A DNA stretch of 18,745 nt from Rhizopus sp. PT2906 (Eukaryota > Mucoromycota > Mucoromycetes > Mucorales > Rhizopodaceae), in NCBI GenBank assembly GCA_025529335.1, contig JAMYHX010000662.1, positions 1 through 18,745 of the forward strand, given 5' to 3'. Shown one piece after another: positions 1 through 9,031 of this stretch. A model generated the notes under the pieces. That model worked only from the letters and a program-made list of their open reading frames with translations. It did no database searches and had not been told where the DNA came from. Position 1 is the first letter of the stretch, and every line of letters starts with the position of its first letter. A program made the translations under genes and the position numbers.

Positions 1-1649
1 GTACGTACAACACCTGGTGCGCCCTTACGTGTTTCTGAACTCAAGCCACCAGCTTTCCCTGTAGACGAATCGGGGCAAATCGACCTCAAGGCAATGATGG
101 ATAAGGGCATTATACCCAGAAGAGAAACTCCCAATACAAAGGTAAGACTGGTATTTATATACATGTTGATTTAACTGTTTTTCCCCACTCTCCTTGATAT
201 AGGCTGCACAAAGAAATAAGCAAACACCAGCAGCGGCACCTAGTCCACCAAGAGCACAAAAGAGAAAATTATTACTAGAGGAAGTTCCTTCTGACTTTAC
301 GGATCCTAGCAAAAATCCTTATTTTGATCCTTCATTAGGAGCCCCAATCGCTCCCAAAAATCGTCGCTCACGTCCACTAAAGTTTGTTCAGCCTGGTAAA
401 TACATTGATATCGCAAATCAAGAAAGAGCAAAGGCACAGTTGGAAAAGTTAAAGCAAGAAATTACTGAAAGTGTAAAGAAGGCGGGTATGCAGACAGAAT
501 TTGACGTGTCTGATAAAGCTATCAAGGTAAGAGCAAATGCCCTGATTCCTAAACATATTCTGATTTTTTTTTTTTTGAAAAAGAGAGACGCGCCTCCGGC
601 TGTTGAATGGTGGGATGCTCCATTTACAAAAACATATGAGGAATTGAACGATGCAGACATAGACCCTGATAAATATGAAACATTAGTCACCATGTATATC
701 CATCATCCTGTGCCAATTAAGCCTCCTAGTGAAGCAAATGCACCACCTATTATCAAATCACTTATGCTTACTACAAAAGAAAGAAAGAAGTTGCGCAGAC
801 AGACAAGAGCAGAGGCACAAAAGGAGAAGCGTGATAAGATCAGACTTGGTTTAATAGAACCTGATCCACCAAAAGGTAAAAAGAAAAACAAAATATATGG
901 GATGAAACTAACTAGTGATGTAGTTAAAATTAGCAACCTGATGCGTGTCTTGGGTGAAGAAGCAGTACAAGATCCAACCAAGGTTGAAGCACGGGTTCGT
1001 AGAGAGATGGAACAACGTCAGAGGATGCATGAAAAAGCCAATGAGCAACGTAAGCTAACTCCAGAAGAAAGACGAGCCAAGATTTTAAACAAGCTAAAGG
1101 AGGATCAAAAGATGAGTAATGAAGTGGCTGTATTCAAGTAAGTAATGATAAAACGATCGCTTGGAGAGCATTCCCACTTAAATAATTCTATATAGGATAA
1201 AATCTTGCTCTCATCCAAAGCATAGATACAAGATAGAAATGAATGCACAGCAACTTCAATTGACAGGAATGGTTATTGTGCACCCTAAATGCAATATTGT
1301 TATCGTGGAAGGTGGACCAAAGAGTATTAAAGCATACAAGAAGTTAATGTTGAGACGTATTGACTGGAATGACATGCCACCTCCAAAAAATCTTGCAGTT
1401 GATGAGACAGCTATGGACATTGATCAACCTAGAAACAGTTATGGTCTTAAAGAAGGAGAAGAAAACAAGTGTTTCCTCGTTTGGACAGGATTGGTCAAGG
1501 AGAAATCATTTAAAAAGTTTACTTGGCGTTCTTTTGAAAGTGAAAAAATGGCCAGAGAAGAGTTAAGCAAGTGGCATGTAGAACACTATTGGGATGCTGC
1601 TATCATGGCCACAGATGAAGAACTTGCTACTAGACAACCTGAATTGTAA
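1..1649 (+). CDS. PRP3: U4/U6 snRNP splicing factor Prp3 (5' partial)
   Basis: Prp3 is a structural component of the U4/U6 and U4/U6.U5 tri-snRNP and acts in the nucleus in pre-mRNA splicing. The window holds the last ~490 residues; the N-terminus lies upstream. Exons are 1-141, 203-526, 584-1137 and 1196-1649, joined by introns of 61, 57 and 58 nt with GTAAGA/GTAAGT donors. The central PRP3 domain is recognisable from VEWWD, KKLRRQTRAEAQKEKRDKIR, RLGLIEPDPPK and NLMRVLGEEAVQDPTKVEA. The C-terminal DUF1115-type domain has LTGMVIVHPKCNIVIVEGGP, a KFTWRSF segment, MAREEL and EHYWD, ending in TAA. The second intron is a multiple of three without a stop, so the correct splice was chosen by family continuity (K then RDAPPAVEWWD). 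An AATAAA lies at 1672-1677. The assignment is secure. Confidence 0.96.
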
Positions 1650-1671
1650 AGCATTGTAGCAGTCAATTTAA

Positions 1672-1677
1672 AATAAA
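1672..1677 (+). terminator. poly(A) signal AATAAA of PRP3
   Basis: A perfect AATAAA starts 23 nt after the PRP3 stop codon in an A-rich stretch. This is the most likely 3' processing signal for that gene. Confidence 0.55.
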
Positions 1678-1912
1678 AAGATTGTTTTTAACGTTTAAAA
1701 CGAGTACTGATGACTTTCAATGGAACTTATCCACAACAATACATATACAATCCATCCTTATTATGCCCATCAGACACCTATATCCATGATAGCTAGCATC
1801 ACAGTATATATTACCGTCAATACAATAGTAAATGCATAACAATTTTATTTGTAAAAGTAAAGTTTATAATTAAAAATATAACAAATAGTGATTCACTTTT
1901 AAATTCTGAAGA

Positions 1913-2161
1913 TTATTTGCGAGTGGGTGGGGCATCAGGCTTGGGACTATCGTCTGAAGCAGGTGTGTCATCAAACGCCTGATCAGGTAAGCGATCAATC
2001 TTGTGAATATTCTCGAGACTTGATAAGCCACTATGCAGAGCATACCATAACCAATCGACTGGGATAAGGAGATCTGTAATTGAATCTGGAATTGGGCGTG
2101 CTAAGGAAGAGCCAAGTAAGCAGGCAGCTGTAAACGTAAGGGTGATGAAAGAGGATCGCAT
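1913..2161 (-). CDS. small secreted protein, function unknown
   Basis: A single-exon 82-residue reading frame. The first ~21 residues form a typical signal peptide: MRSS, then a hydrophobic ITLTFTAACLLGSSLA core with an AxA-like cleavage region before RP. The predicted mature part is ~60 residues and contains DLLIPVDWLWYALHSGL, which may be a short amphipathic helix. It ends in an acidic, proline-rich, probably disordered tail rich in D, P and S. There are no cysteines after the signal peptide, so it is not a disulfide-knot effector. An AATAAA in gene orientation (TTTATT at 1844-1849) lies about 64 nt past the stop, as expected for an expressed gene. It is convergent with PRP3 and shares a ~1 kb upstream region with the divergent eL42 gene. 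I do not recognise the family; chance coding cannot be fully excluded. Confidence 0.6.
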   Translation of the reverse strand: MRSSFITLTFTAACLLGSSLARPIPDSITDLLIPVDWLWYALHSGLSSLENIHKIDRLPDQAFDDTPASDDSPKPDAPPTRK

Positions 2162-3160
2162 TCTTGAGGAAATGTGTTATGAAAAGTTGATTTGAAGGAA
2201 AAACAACAAAAATATACTTGTTTTTTATATGTATTCCAAACTCCCACTTTTTTCCTATAATGTAAACAAGGAAAGGATTTTCAGTATGTACAAGATGCAC
2301 TCGTCAAATCTTAAGCGTGAAAGGAAGAATAAAGGAAAATCATTACTAATAGACGAGATGGTGCATATAGTGTTCGTATATCTCTTTGGAAAGAGTGCTC
2401 TGCATATCTCAATTGATAGAGCATAGGTTATCTTGGATTTAGTAGCCGGAAGTTATGGCTGTATCTAATGGTTGTTGTTTACCAAAAATGATGCTTATGG
2501 TCCACTTTGAATTATATCATTTCACTCGCCTTCAGAGTTTTTTTTTCTTCTTTTATTTGTTTGTTTAGTTTGCTTAAAGGATTTTCTTAAGGAGGCATTG
2601 CATGCACAATGCCCTTATGTGACGCTGAATTATGCGATAGATTTTGATGGATTTTGATTTCAATTTGTCTCTGATGCTGTTCTATTATTCATTTCATGAT
2701 TCGGGTTATGATGTTGCTTTTACCACAAGAGGGATTATCTTTTAAAGAAATGTATCCCTTTATATAAAGAAGTAATGATTTGTTAAAAGTGTGTACACGT
2801 AATCTTATAGTGTACGAGTTTACTCTATTCATACTGATTACAGCTGTTGATCTACGACACACATTTCCCAGGAATAAACATCATACTTGACAAAGATTGT
2901 TGGATCAAACCAAAGGACAAGTGTTAGAATTTCACATATGAGTACATATAATGCTCATTAAACCAGCTTATGCGATTATCAAATATAATCAAATAAACAG
3001 TACGCCACTAATAGTGAATGCATAACTGTTTTTGAAAAACTCCTTAAAAATCGCTCTGAAGCGTTATTTTATGCAAATGTCGGTGTTTGAATTGTATGAA
3101 TGAAAGGAAAGCAAAAGTACCTTGATGAACCTTCTCCTCTTCTGTGTGAATTAAAGAAAA
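2162..3160. other. ~1 kb divergent intergenic region (small secreted protein / eL42)
   Basis: AT-rich DNA between the divergent starts of the 82-residue secreted protein and eL42, presumably holding both promoters. Short open frames here (for example 2229-2426) show no family resemblance. The distinct structure I see is an imperfect hairpin at 2588-2617. A pyrimidine-rich CTTCTCCTCTTCTGTGTG stretch at about 3130-3147 lies just before the eL42 ATG and could be part of its 5' leader. I see no tRNA-like B box. Confidence 0.5.
2588..2617. repeat. imperfect inverted repeat / hairpin
   Basis: The arms TAAG-ga-GGCATTG and CAATGCC-CTTA pair for 11 bp with a 2-nt bulge around a 6-nt loop CATGCA. The core arms are perfect over 7 bp. 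It lies in the divergent intergenic region. The role is unknown; it could be a cruciform, a transcription-factor palindrome or chance. Confidence 0.5.
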
Positions 3161-3688
3161 ATGGTAAAGATCCATCATCCATCCATCCATAAAACAATCC
3201 ATCCATCCGATAAAAGCAACAATAAGTCGCAAAGAAAAATCAGCATGTCATGATTTTGTTATTGTGGATGACAAAAGTAATAGTGAACAGCTAATTAATG
3301 ATATTTGCTTAGGTCAACATCCCAAAGACCAGAAACACCTACTGCAAGGGCGCTAAATGCAGAAAGCACACACCTCACAAGGTTACCCAATACAAGGCTG
3401 GTAAGGCCTCCTTGTTCGCTCAGGGTAAGAGACGTTACGACCGTAAGCAATCCGGTTATGGTGGTCAAACCAAGCCCGTTTTCCACAAGAAGGCCAAGAC
3501 CACCAAGAAGGTTGTCCTTCGTCTTGAATGCACTGGTAAGTTCTCATGTTATAATGTGAAAGGTGAAAATGCGTGTATTAATTGATCATATAGCTTGCAA
3601 GTACAAGATGCAACTTGCTCTCAAGAGATGTAAGCACTTCGAATTGGGTGGTGACAAGAAGACCAAGGGTGCTGCTCTTGTTTTCTAA
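3161..3688 (+). CDS. RPL42: 60S ribosomal protein eL42 (L36a/L44 family)
   Basis: A zinc-ribbon protein of the large ribosomal subunit near the E site. Exons are 3161-3163 (ATG alone), 3313-3535 and 3594-3688, encoding exactly 106 residues, the usual eukaryotic length. Body motifs are VNIPKTRNTYC, CRKHTPHKVTQYKAGKASLF, RRYDRKQSGYGGQTKP, KKAKTTKKVVLRLEC and LALKRCKHFELGGDKK. Cysteine pairs at both ends of the domain form the zinc ribbon. The start was chosen because the body exon begins at VNIP right after a TTTGCTTAG acceptor, and the only nearby upstream ATG followed by a plausible donor is AAAAATG|GTAAAG at 3161. The first intron is 149 nt, contains a CTAATTAAT branch-like sequence and an ATCC microsatellite. 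The second is 58 nt. The product is certain; the ATG exon is inferred. Confidence 0.95.
3171..3208. repeat. (ATCC)n microsatellite in the eL42 first intron
   Basis: Two runs of TCCA/ATCC tetranucleotides are separated by TAAAACA within the 5' intron, directly after the donor site. Confidence 0.8.
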
Positions 3689-3756
3689 ACATTATACTTT
3701 CTTTTTTGGCTCTCCCTTCCCCTCTTTCCTTGTGTGTGCGGGTGTTTGATGAGTGT

Positions 3757-3762
3757 AATAAA
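3757..3762 (+). terminator. poly(A) signal AATAAA of eL42
   Basis: AATAAA lies 69 nt after the eL42 stop and before the ATG at 3845. This argues that the 3845 ATG, not the one at 3734, starts the next gene, since the longer frame would overlap this 3' signal. Confidence 0.5.
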
Positions 3763-3844
3763 TTTAGTAAATGTAATCTCTAAAATCACACATGGTCCTC
3801 TCATTTCTTTTTTTCCTCTTTCTTTCGTCTCTCTTTATTGGCAA

Positions 3845-4645
3845 ATGCAACAAGCCTTAAAATCAAAACAGCTGGCAGAAATCTTGACCACGACATTTAA
3901 AACAAAGAAGCTCGTGGAGCTTAGAGAGATTGCGCGATCAAGTGGCATATATCAACAAGGCACCAAGTCAGACCTTATACAACGACTTGTCAACGAGCTA
4001 CCAAGTAAAACACCATCGTCCATACTCTCTTTTGATCTCGGTTACCGAAACTTGGCTTATTGTGTTGTCACTCAGGATGCTACCATCTTGGACTGGGCAC
4101 GCATCGATCTCGAATTGACCACATTTCACCCCTCCACTGTTGCGCCTGTTGTAAGAAAGTTTATAAGGGATCGAATAGAGCACAACATGAAAGCAGTGGA
4201 TTTGGTTCTTGTAGAACAGCAAAGAGCGCGCTCGAACGGATCATGGACAGTGCTTGAACATACACTTCGAGTTAATTCAATAGAAGGGATGATCTGGTAT
4301 GGGCTGTATGAAACAGCTAATAACATCAAACGACCTGATTTGGATATGATCGCCTTGAGCCGTCAAAAGGTGGATGCTGCATGGGAAAGTGAACTCCAAC
4401 AGGCGGCGGCACTAACTGCAGTGAACAGTAGAACGACCTACAAGAAGAAACAGGCTACTGTTCGTCTAGTTCAGAATTGGTTGGATGAAAAAGAAAACTC
4501 AGTTATTAAGCTTGACGATAGACTTAAAAATATGTTTAGAGAAGAGCCTAAAAAGGATGATTTAAGTGATTGTTTACTTCAAGCTCTTGCTTGGTATAAA
4601 TGGCAGCAGTTTAGACAAAGTTATGTTCATTTATTGACAGGTTGA
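3845..4645 (+). CDS. CCE1: Cce1/Ydc2-type mitochondrial Holliday-junction resolvase
   Basis: An intronless 266-residue protein. Cce1/Ydc2 enzymes are RNase H-fold endonucleases that resolve four-way junctions in mitochondrial DNA. Residues ~20-52 form a SAP-like DNA-binding segment (LVELREIARSSGIYQQGTKS followed by DLIQRL). The catalytic core begins with SILSFDLGYRNLAYC and its acidic residue D64. It continues with LVLVEQQRAR (E124, the conserved EQQ/ER motif) and ends with KKDDLSDCLLQALAWYKWQ, giving the last acidic ligands D238/D239/D242. All expected acidic positions are present. An in-frame ATG at 3734 would add 37 residues, but those overlap the eL42 3' signal and a C/T-rich tract that looks like promoter or leader. 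Its stop is 5 bp from the stop of the convergent carotenoid oxygenase. A possible AATAAA (4769-4774) lies inside that neighbour. Confidence 0.92.
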   Translation: MQQALKSKQLAEILTTTFKTKKLVELREIARSSGIYQQGTKSDLIQRLVNELPSKTPSSILSFDLGYRNLAYCVVTQDATILDWARIDLELTTFHPSTVAPVVRKFIRDRIEHNMKAVDLVLVEQQRARSNGSWTVLEHTLRVNSIEGMIWYGLYETANNIKRPDLDMIALSRQKVDAAWESELQQAAALTAVNSRTTYKKKQATVRLVQNWLDEKENSVIKLDDRLKNMFREEPKKDDLSDCLLQALAWYKWQQFRQSYVHLLTG

Positions 4646-4774
4646 GAAATTTAATTGACGGCAATACCTCTGCCAAATCTATCGGTAAAACTACCATGTA
4701 ATGTTACAGCGTTAAATGCACCTATTGTGCTTCGAGACACCTCTTTCATAGTTGCTGCATCCAGTATCAATAAA
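4630..4774. promoter_or_regulatory. overlapping 3' ends of the convergent resolvase and carotenoid oxygenase genes
   Basis: The two stop codons are separated by 5 bp (4646-4650). The nearest minus-strand AATAAA (TTTATT at 4630-4635) is inside the resolvase coding sequence. A plus-strand AATAAA (4769-4774) is inside the oxygenase coding sequence. If these are used, the mature transcripts overlap by up to ~150 nt. This is inferred from signals only. Confidence 0.45.
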
Positions 4775-6640
4775 AAGCATGATTCTGATCCATCTTTAGT
4801 ACTTGAATTCACAATGGACAAAATAACACCGTCGTCTTCCTTGGTGCCATCTGGGTTGGGTATAAAGACTGGTTCAGAGCAAGAGCAATTAGGTTCGTCC
4901 CATATTTTTGATGGACTGTCTAGATCGGTATTAGAACCTAAATAAGGTTGATCGAGATCGAGTTTGATTAAACCATTGACTACAGAACCAGAAGCATAAG
5001 GAGGCGCATGACGCGATTCACAAACACCATAGCAGTAACGGTACTTCTTCAAGTTGTATTGTGGATTGAAACGAGGTAATTCGATGTCATAGCCAATGAC
5101 CGTATACGAGGCCACACGCCGTTTATTGTATGCTGTTAATGAAGGCGGTGTAAGATCGGACCAGAAAGAAGACCACTTTTCTGTATCAGGTTTGGAAACA
5201 GGCACTTGTCCAAGTCGATAGCGACGGAACTGTGCAGGCGCAATCTTGTGTTCTGCCTTGTTTGCTGTTGCTTTGACGAATCGGGCTGGTTGAACTTTAT
5301 CAAGATTGATCTTGCCAGAAGGCGATTTTCCAAGTTCAAAGCTGGCGTCGATAATATCCGTGTTTTCATACATGCAATAGTCCATAAAGATGACTCTTTC
5401 TTTATGACCACCCGGTAGTTCAATATCTTCGTCCCAAGCATTGGCCACATGAAAAGAAAAGCAAGGTTCAGCTTCATAAGTGGCAATATGGTGACCTGTA
5501 TGACGATCAATGACATGGAAGAGAGTATGACGAGTTTCATCCCAATAGAATGTTTGATAAGCGTTTGAATAATAAAGGGCAGATAGTCCGCCATAGGAGT
5601 AGTAATAAGGAAAATTGGGTATAATGATGTAATTCTTGGTGAGACTAAAGGAGTGAATGTATGATGGCTTCAAGGCTTCAATGGTCTTCCAGGCGCCCAA
5701 ATGACGCCAAATAGGTTGATGAACTCTAACTTGTTGTTCAGATGCCTTTTCTTTTCCCCCAGGAGATGTTGGTAAATAAGGGCTGATTGAAAACGTTTGA
5801 AATGACGGAACAGGACCGAGCTTGACTGTGAAATTGATGTACTCGTCAGTTTCTTCGTCATATTGATGGTGTGAAGCACAGAGCTGTCCTTGGAGCTGTT
5901 CGTTGACATGACCATAGGTAAACGCTTTTATTGGCTCTATATAAATAAACGTAAGCTCTTTGTGATAAGGCAGTATATATTTATATATATATAACTTACT
6001 TAGAGTATCCTTGTCAACAACCTGTAGCGTATTCGCATCTCTTTTGACTACCAATGCATCACCTCGTTTAATGCCAGTCTCCTTCTCTAGTCTTTCGCCC
6101 AAAGGAAAGTTGGGTGTGATAGTAACATTGACCATTTCAAACTCTGGATCTTTCTCCAGAAGAGCAACGTTGGTACTATACTTGACTATATGATGGAAAA
6201 CCGACTGAATTCGACCAAAGATGGTTTTACATGGATCAGGGCCAAATGTCAATAAAGTCTTGTCTTGTTCCTTGTACCTCCTCTCCGTACCATGGGATGT
6301 ATGACGTGAGTTGTAATGTATTTCTTGGGTTTCTCCGGATATTTCAAAGCGATGAAGCATAGCAAGACCATCGAATGGATGTTCGATATGAAACGTATCA
6401 CCATTATTCATCAATATGTTATAACGGCCGGCGCCTAATATACAAATCAACAAATGGTCATATATAGAAAGTGTCGAAATTACCTGTTCTATAAAAGACA
6501 CCATTGACCCAGGAAGGTATTTTACCATGAACCTCTAGTTGAACGGGTGCCTCGCAGGCAGGAACGTTTTTAAATCCAGAAGGCGAAGGTGCTGGTTCAT
6601 TTTTGTCCTTGTTTGGATTGTTTTCAGCTAATGTAATCAT
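4651..6640 (-). CDS. carotenoid cleavage oxygenase (RPE65/CCD family)
   Basis: A non-heme iron enzyme that splits a carotenoid or apocarotenoid double bond. In Mucoromycota, family members (CarS and AcaA of Phycomyces, TSP3-type) make the precursors of trisporic acid, the mating pheromone. Exons on the minus strand are 6484-6640, 6000-6434 and 4651-5936, encoding 625 residues. Introns are 49 and 63 nt; the latter is stop-free and divisible by three, and contains a TA run. Family marks are GVFYRTGAGRYNI, HPFDGLAMLHRF, and four probable iron-ligand histidines: H220/H221 in CASHHQYDEETDE, H292 in PSYIHSFSLT, H360 in FSFHVANAWDED and H611 in TLHGSFTDRFGRG. No signal peptide is seen. The ~950 bp upstream region is long for this window. 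Which substrate or cleavage site it uses cannot be told from sequence alone. Confidence 0.94.
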
Positions 6641-7594
6641 TTAAAAGAAGTTTTCTTTAAAAAAAAAAAAAAGATAAAAAACAAGAAAGACTCCTTTTAT
6701 ATAACTCTTATGTTTATCTCTAGTTTCATTATTTTGTTTATCTTGACATGTTACAACTTTTGATATGCAGTGGTTAAAGTTAAAAGGAGGAAGAAGAAGA
6801 ATATTTTGAAAAAGGAGAACTTTGATTTCATTGTTCTAAATTTACTTTAAAAGTAAAAACTTACTTCTTTCAGGGCAGAAAGAACAAAGAAATTGTATGC
6901 ATGTTAATGCTGTAACTCAATTAACAATATCAGATAATATATTGGTTAAAAATGATTGACCTACTTATGAAAATTGTCTGCACGGTCTTTTATACTGGTC
7001 TGACCATTTTTAATATATATGTATTCTTAATGTAAATCTTTTGAGAGCAATGTTAACAAGCCACCAAATGGGCATGCACCATAACAGGTAAACGGGAGAA
7101 GGAGGGCCAGGGGTACAAGACGAGGCGTTGACTGGTAAAAAAAAAAAAACTATTTTATTAGGTTTCTACATATATGTTGATATTATCCCGTGTAGTAAGC
7201 AATGCGCCTTCTTTTTGTTTCAAACTTACTTTCATTATGTAACCATTTCAAATGTTAATACTAATTCAAGGTCATTCATATTATCTATCCTACAAGGATC
7301 ATTGATATCTCTTAATCATCACTAGAGTAATACTTTTATATCTCATTTACTTTTGCTTCTGGTGAGCTCTCTTTTATCATTTGTGTAACCTATGTTCAGA
7401 AATGACAAACGTTCAAATACCATGAATTCATCAAATACGAACTCATCTGACAATATCACATTACGTATGAATGTGAGCCTATTACTTAAAAATGAGATAA
7501 TAAAGCCTTCATTGTATGTAACGAAAACTAAAAGAGGTATTTTATTTATTTCTATATACTTTAAGACATCAAATCATTAAAACCTTCTTCACTC
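6641..7594. other. ~950 bp intergenic region upstream of the carotenoid oxygenase
   Basis: Mostly AT-rich DNA between the oxygenase start and the DnaJ stop. It begins with a 14-A run (about 6659-6672). It contains one conspicuously G-rich patch at about 7087-7120 (GGGAGAAGGAGGGCCAGGGG). The open frames at 7128-7325 and 7392-7580 lack any domain, codon pattern or convincing context and are not called. TTTATT at 7541-7546 and 7545-7550 are minus-strand poly(A) signals for the DnaJ gene. Confidence 0.5.
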
Positions 7595-8920
7595 TTAAAG
7601 TTCTTGATGCACAAGCTTGGGTGTTTCATGAGTAGGATATTTAGTACCTTTTTTCAAATCTATATAGACATTGTATAAGAGTTGATGTATATATATATAT
7701 ATATATTCTCCCAGACTTACATTCTATTGTTTCTTCATCAATTTCTGAAGGGAATATCACCTGGTATTCAACAAACAAATCGCCATGCTTTGAAGGATTA
7801 TTTTCCAATGGCATTCCTTGGCCCTTGATCGTCTGCACAAAGCCATACTGAGTAATACCTTCCCTGACGAGTTCAACAGTGGAATGATCCAAATGTTTGA
7901 GCGTTTTAGTGAAACCGGTGAGTGCTTCAATCAATGTAATATGTTGTATGGTATAAAGATTATCTCCTCTTCTTTCAAAGGTTGGATGTGGAGCCGCGTT
8001 TATCACAAACACAATATTTCCAGGAATTGTTTCTGGAAACTCGTCAGATTCTTCTTCAAGGACCTGTAAAAAAAAAGACATTAATATGACACGTCCCCTT
8101 TTTTTCATGCTTTCATACTCACAATGCTCTGACCGTCCTTCATGCCTTTTTCTACACGAAGCGTATAATTTTCATTACCTCGACGCACCTTCTTTCCGCC
8201 ACAAACAGGACAGACATGGGCAATGGTTTTACCCTTTCCCCCACATGTTGTACAGTGCTGTTGAAACTGTTGAAACATACCAGGACCCATCTGGACACGC
8301 TTGATAATCATGCCATGTCCATCACAAGTTGGGCAGGTACGAATATCTTCAGGTCGACGCGCACCACTGCCATGACAATGATCACAAAGCACTTGCTTTG
8401 AGACGTCTACTTCAATATTTGCGCCGTTATATAAATCTTCAAGACTGACTTCAAGTGGGATAACTGTATCAGGTCCCCTCCTCTCCTGGTGTCTAGCATT
8501 TCTACTTCCTCCTCCTCCAAAAAAGTGCGAGAATATATCAAATGGATCGTGGAAAGGGTTACCGCCTCCTCCTCCTTGGTTTTGTTTCAAGCCTTCTTCT
8601 CCATAGCGGTCATAGATGGCCCTCTTCTCGTCATCCATCAAGACTTCATAAGCTATTATGCAAATCAGTATTCTGCGGTTATCTCTAATTTTCTCCTCTA
8701 CGTTACCATTTGCTATTTCCATAAACTTTTGAGATGCTTCTTCATTTCCTGGATTCTTGTCCGGATGGTATACTCTTGACAGTTTCTTGTAATGTCGTTT
8801 AATTTGTGCTTTTGGTGCATCTCTTGGAACATCCAGAATACTGTAATAATCTTTTGCACTAACAAACGCGATAAGCAGCACTGCTGCAAACAATAGCCAA
8901 CTCAAACAAGAAGGCCGCAT
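7595..8920 (-). CDS. SCJ1: ER-lumenal DnaJ (Hsp40) co-chaperone, Scj1/DNAJB11 type
   Basis: A J-protein that stimulates the ER Hsp70 (BiP/Kar2) during folding and degradation. Exons are 8707-8920, 8123-8652, 7721-8063 and 7595-7659, encoding 383 residues, close to the usual family length. Introns are 54, 59 and 61 nt. The order is: signal peptide (residues 1-22, MRPSCLSWLLFAAVLLIAFVSA); J-domain with HPD at 52-54; Gly/Phe region GGGGGNPFHDPFDIF; four zinc-finger motifs CDHCHGSG, CPTCDGHG, CTTCGGKG and CPVCGGKK (C161-C222); then the substrate-binding and dimerisation C-terminus with GMKDGQ and GDNLY. The last exon adds LKKGTKYPT... and ends in HQEL, a KDEL/HDEL-like retrieval signal. The start lies only 111 bp from the stop of the upstream same-strand gene, so the promoter is compact. 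Confidence 0.95.
7688..7706. repeat. (TA)n run in DnaJ intron 3
   Basis: An uninterrupted TA dinucleotide run of about nine units inside the 61-nt third intron of the DnaJ gene. Confidence 0.8.
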
Positions 8921-9031
8921 AATCTAATATGTACACTTAAAGAAAAAAAAGGGGGGGACAAAGAGGGCTGATAACGGGAAGGAAAAAAGTTCAATTGATT
9001 ATTTGTAAAAAATTTATTGGTTAGAAGATTT

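Noticed and set aside
2229..2426. 65-residue plus-strand frame in the intergenic region
   Set aside because: Low-complexity composition, no domain, no context; chance frame in AT-rich DNA.
3171..3208. Regularly spaced ATCC units as a possible CRISPR-like array
   Set aside because: No unique spacers; it is a simple tetranucleotide microsatellite inside an intron.
3305..3559. 84-residue plus-strand frame overlapping eL42
   Set aside because: It is an out-of-frame reading of the eL42 body exon; the eL42 frame matches the ribosomal protein throughout.
3734..3844. N-terminal 37-residue extension of the resolvase as mitochondrial presequence
   Set aside because: It overlaps the eL42 poly(A) signal and a C/T-rich leader, and its composition (few Arg, many hydrophobics) is not a typical presequence.
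5136..5594. 152-residue minus-strand frame
   Set aside because: Same-strand shadow of the carotenoid oxygenase in another frame, without family features.
7128..7580. Two short plus-strand frames upstream of the carotenoid oxygenase
   Set aside because: No recognisable domain or codon bias, and one begins at a homopolymer A run; kept as intergenic.
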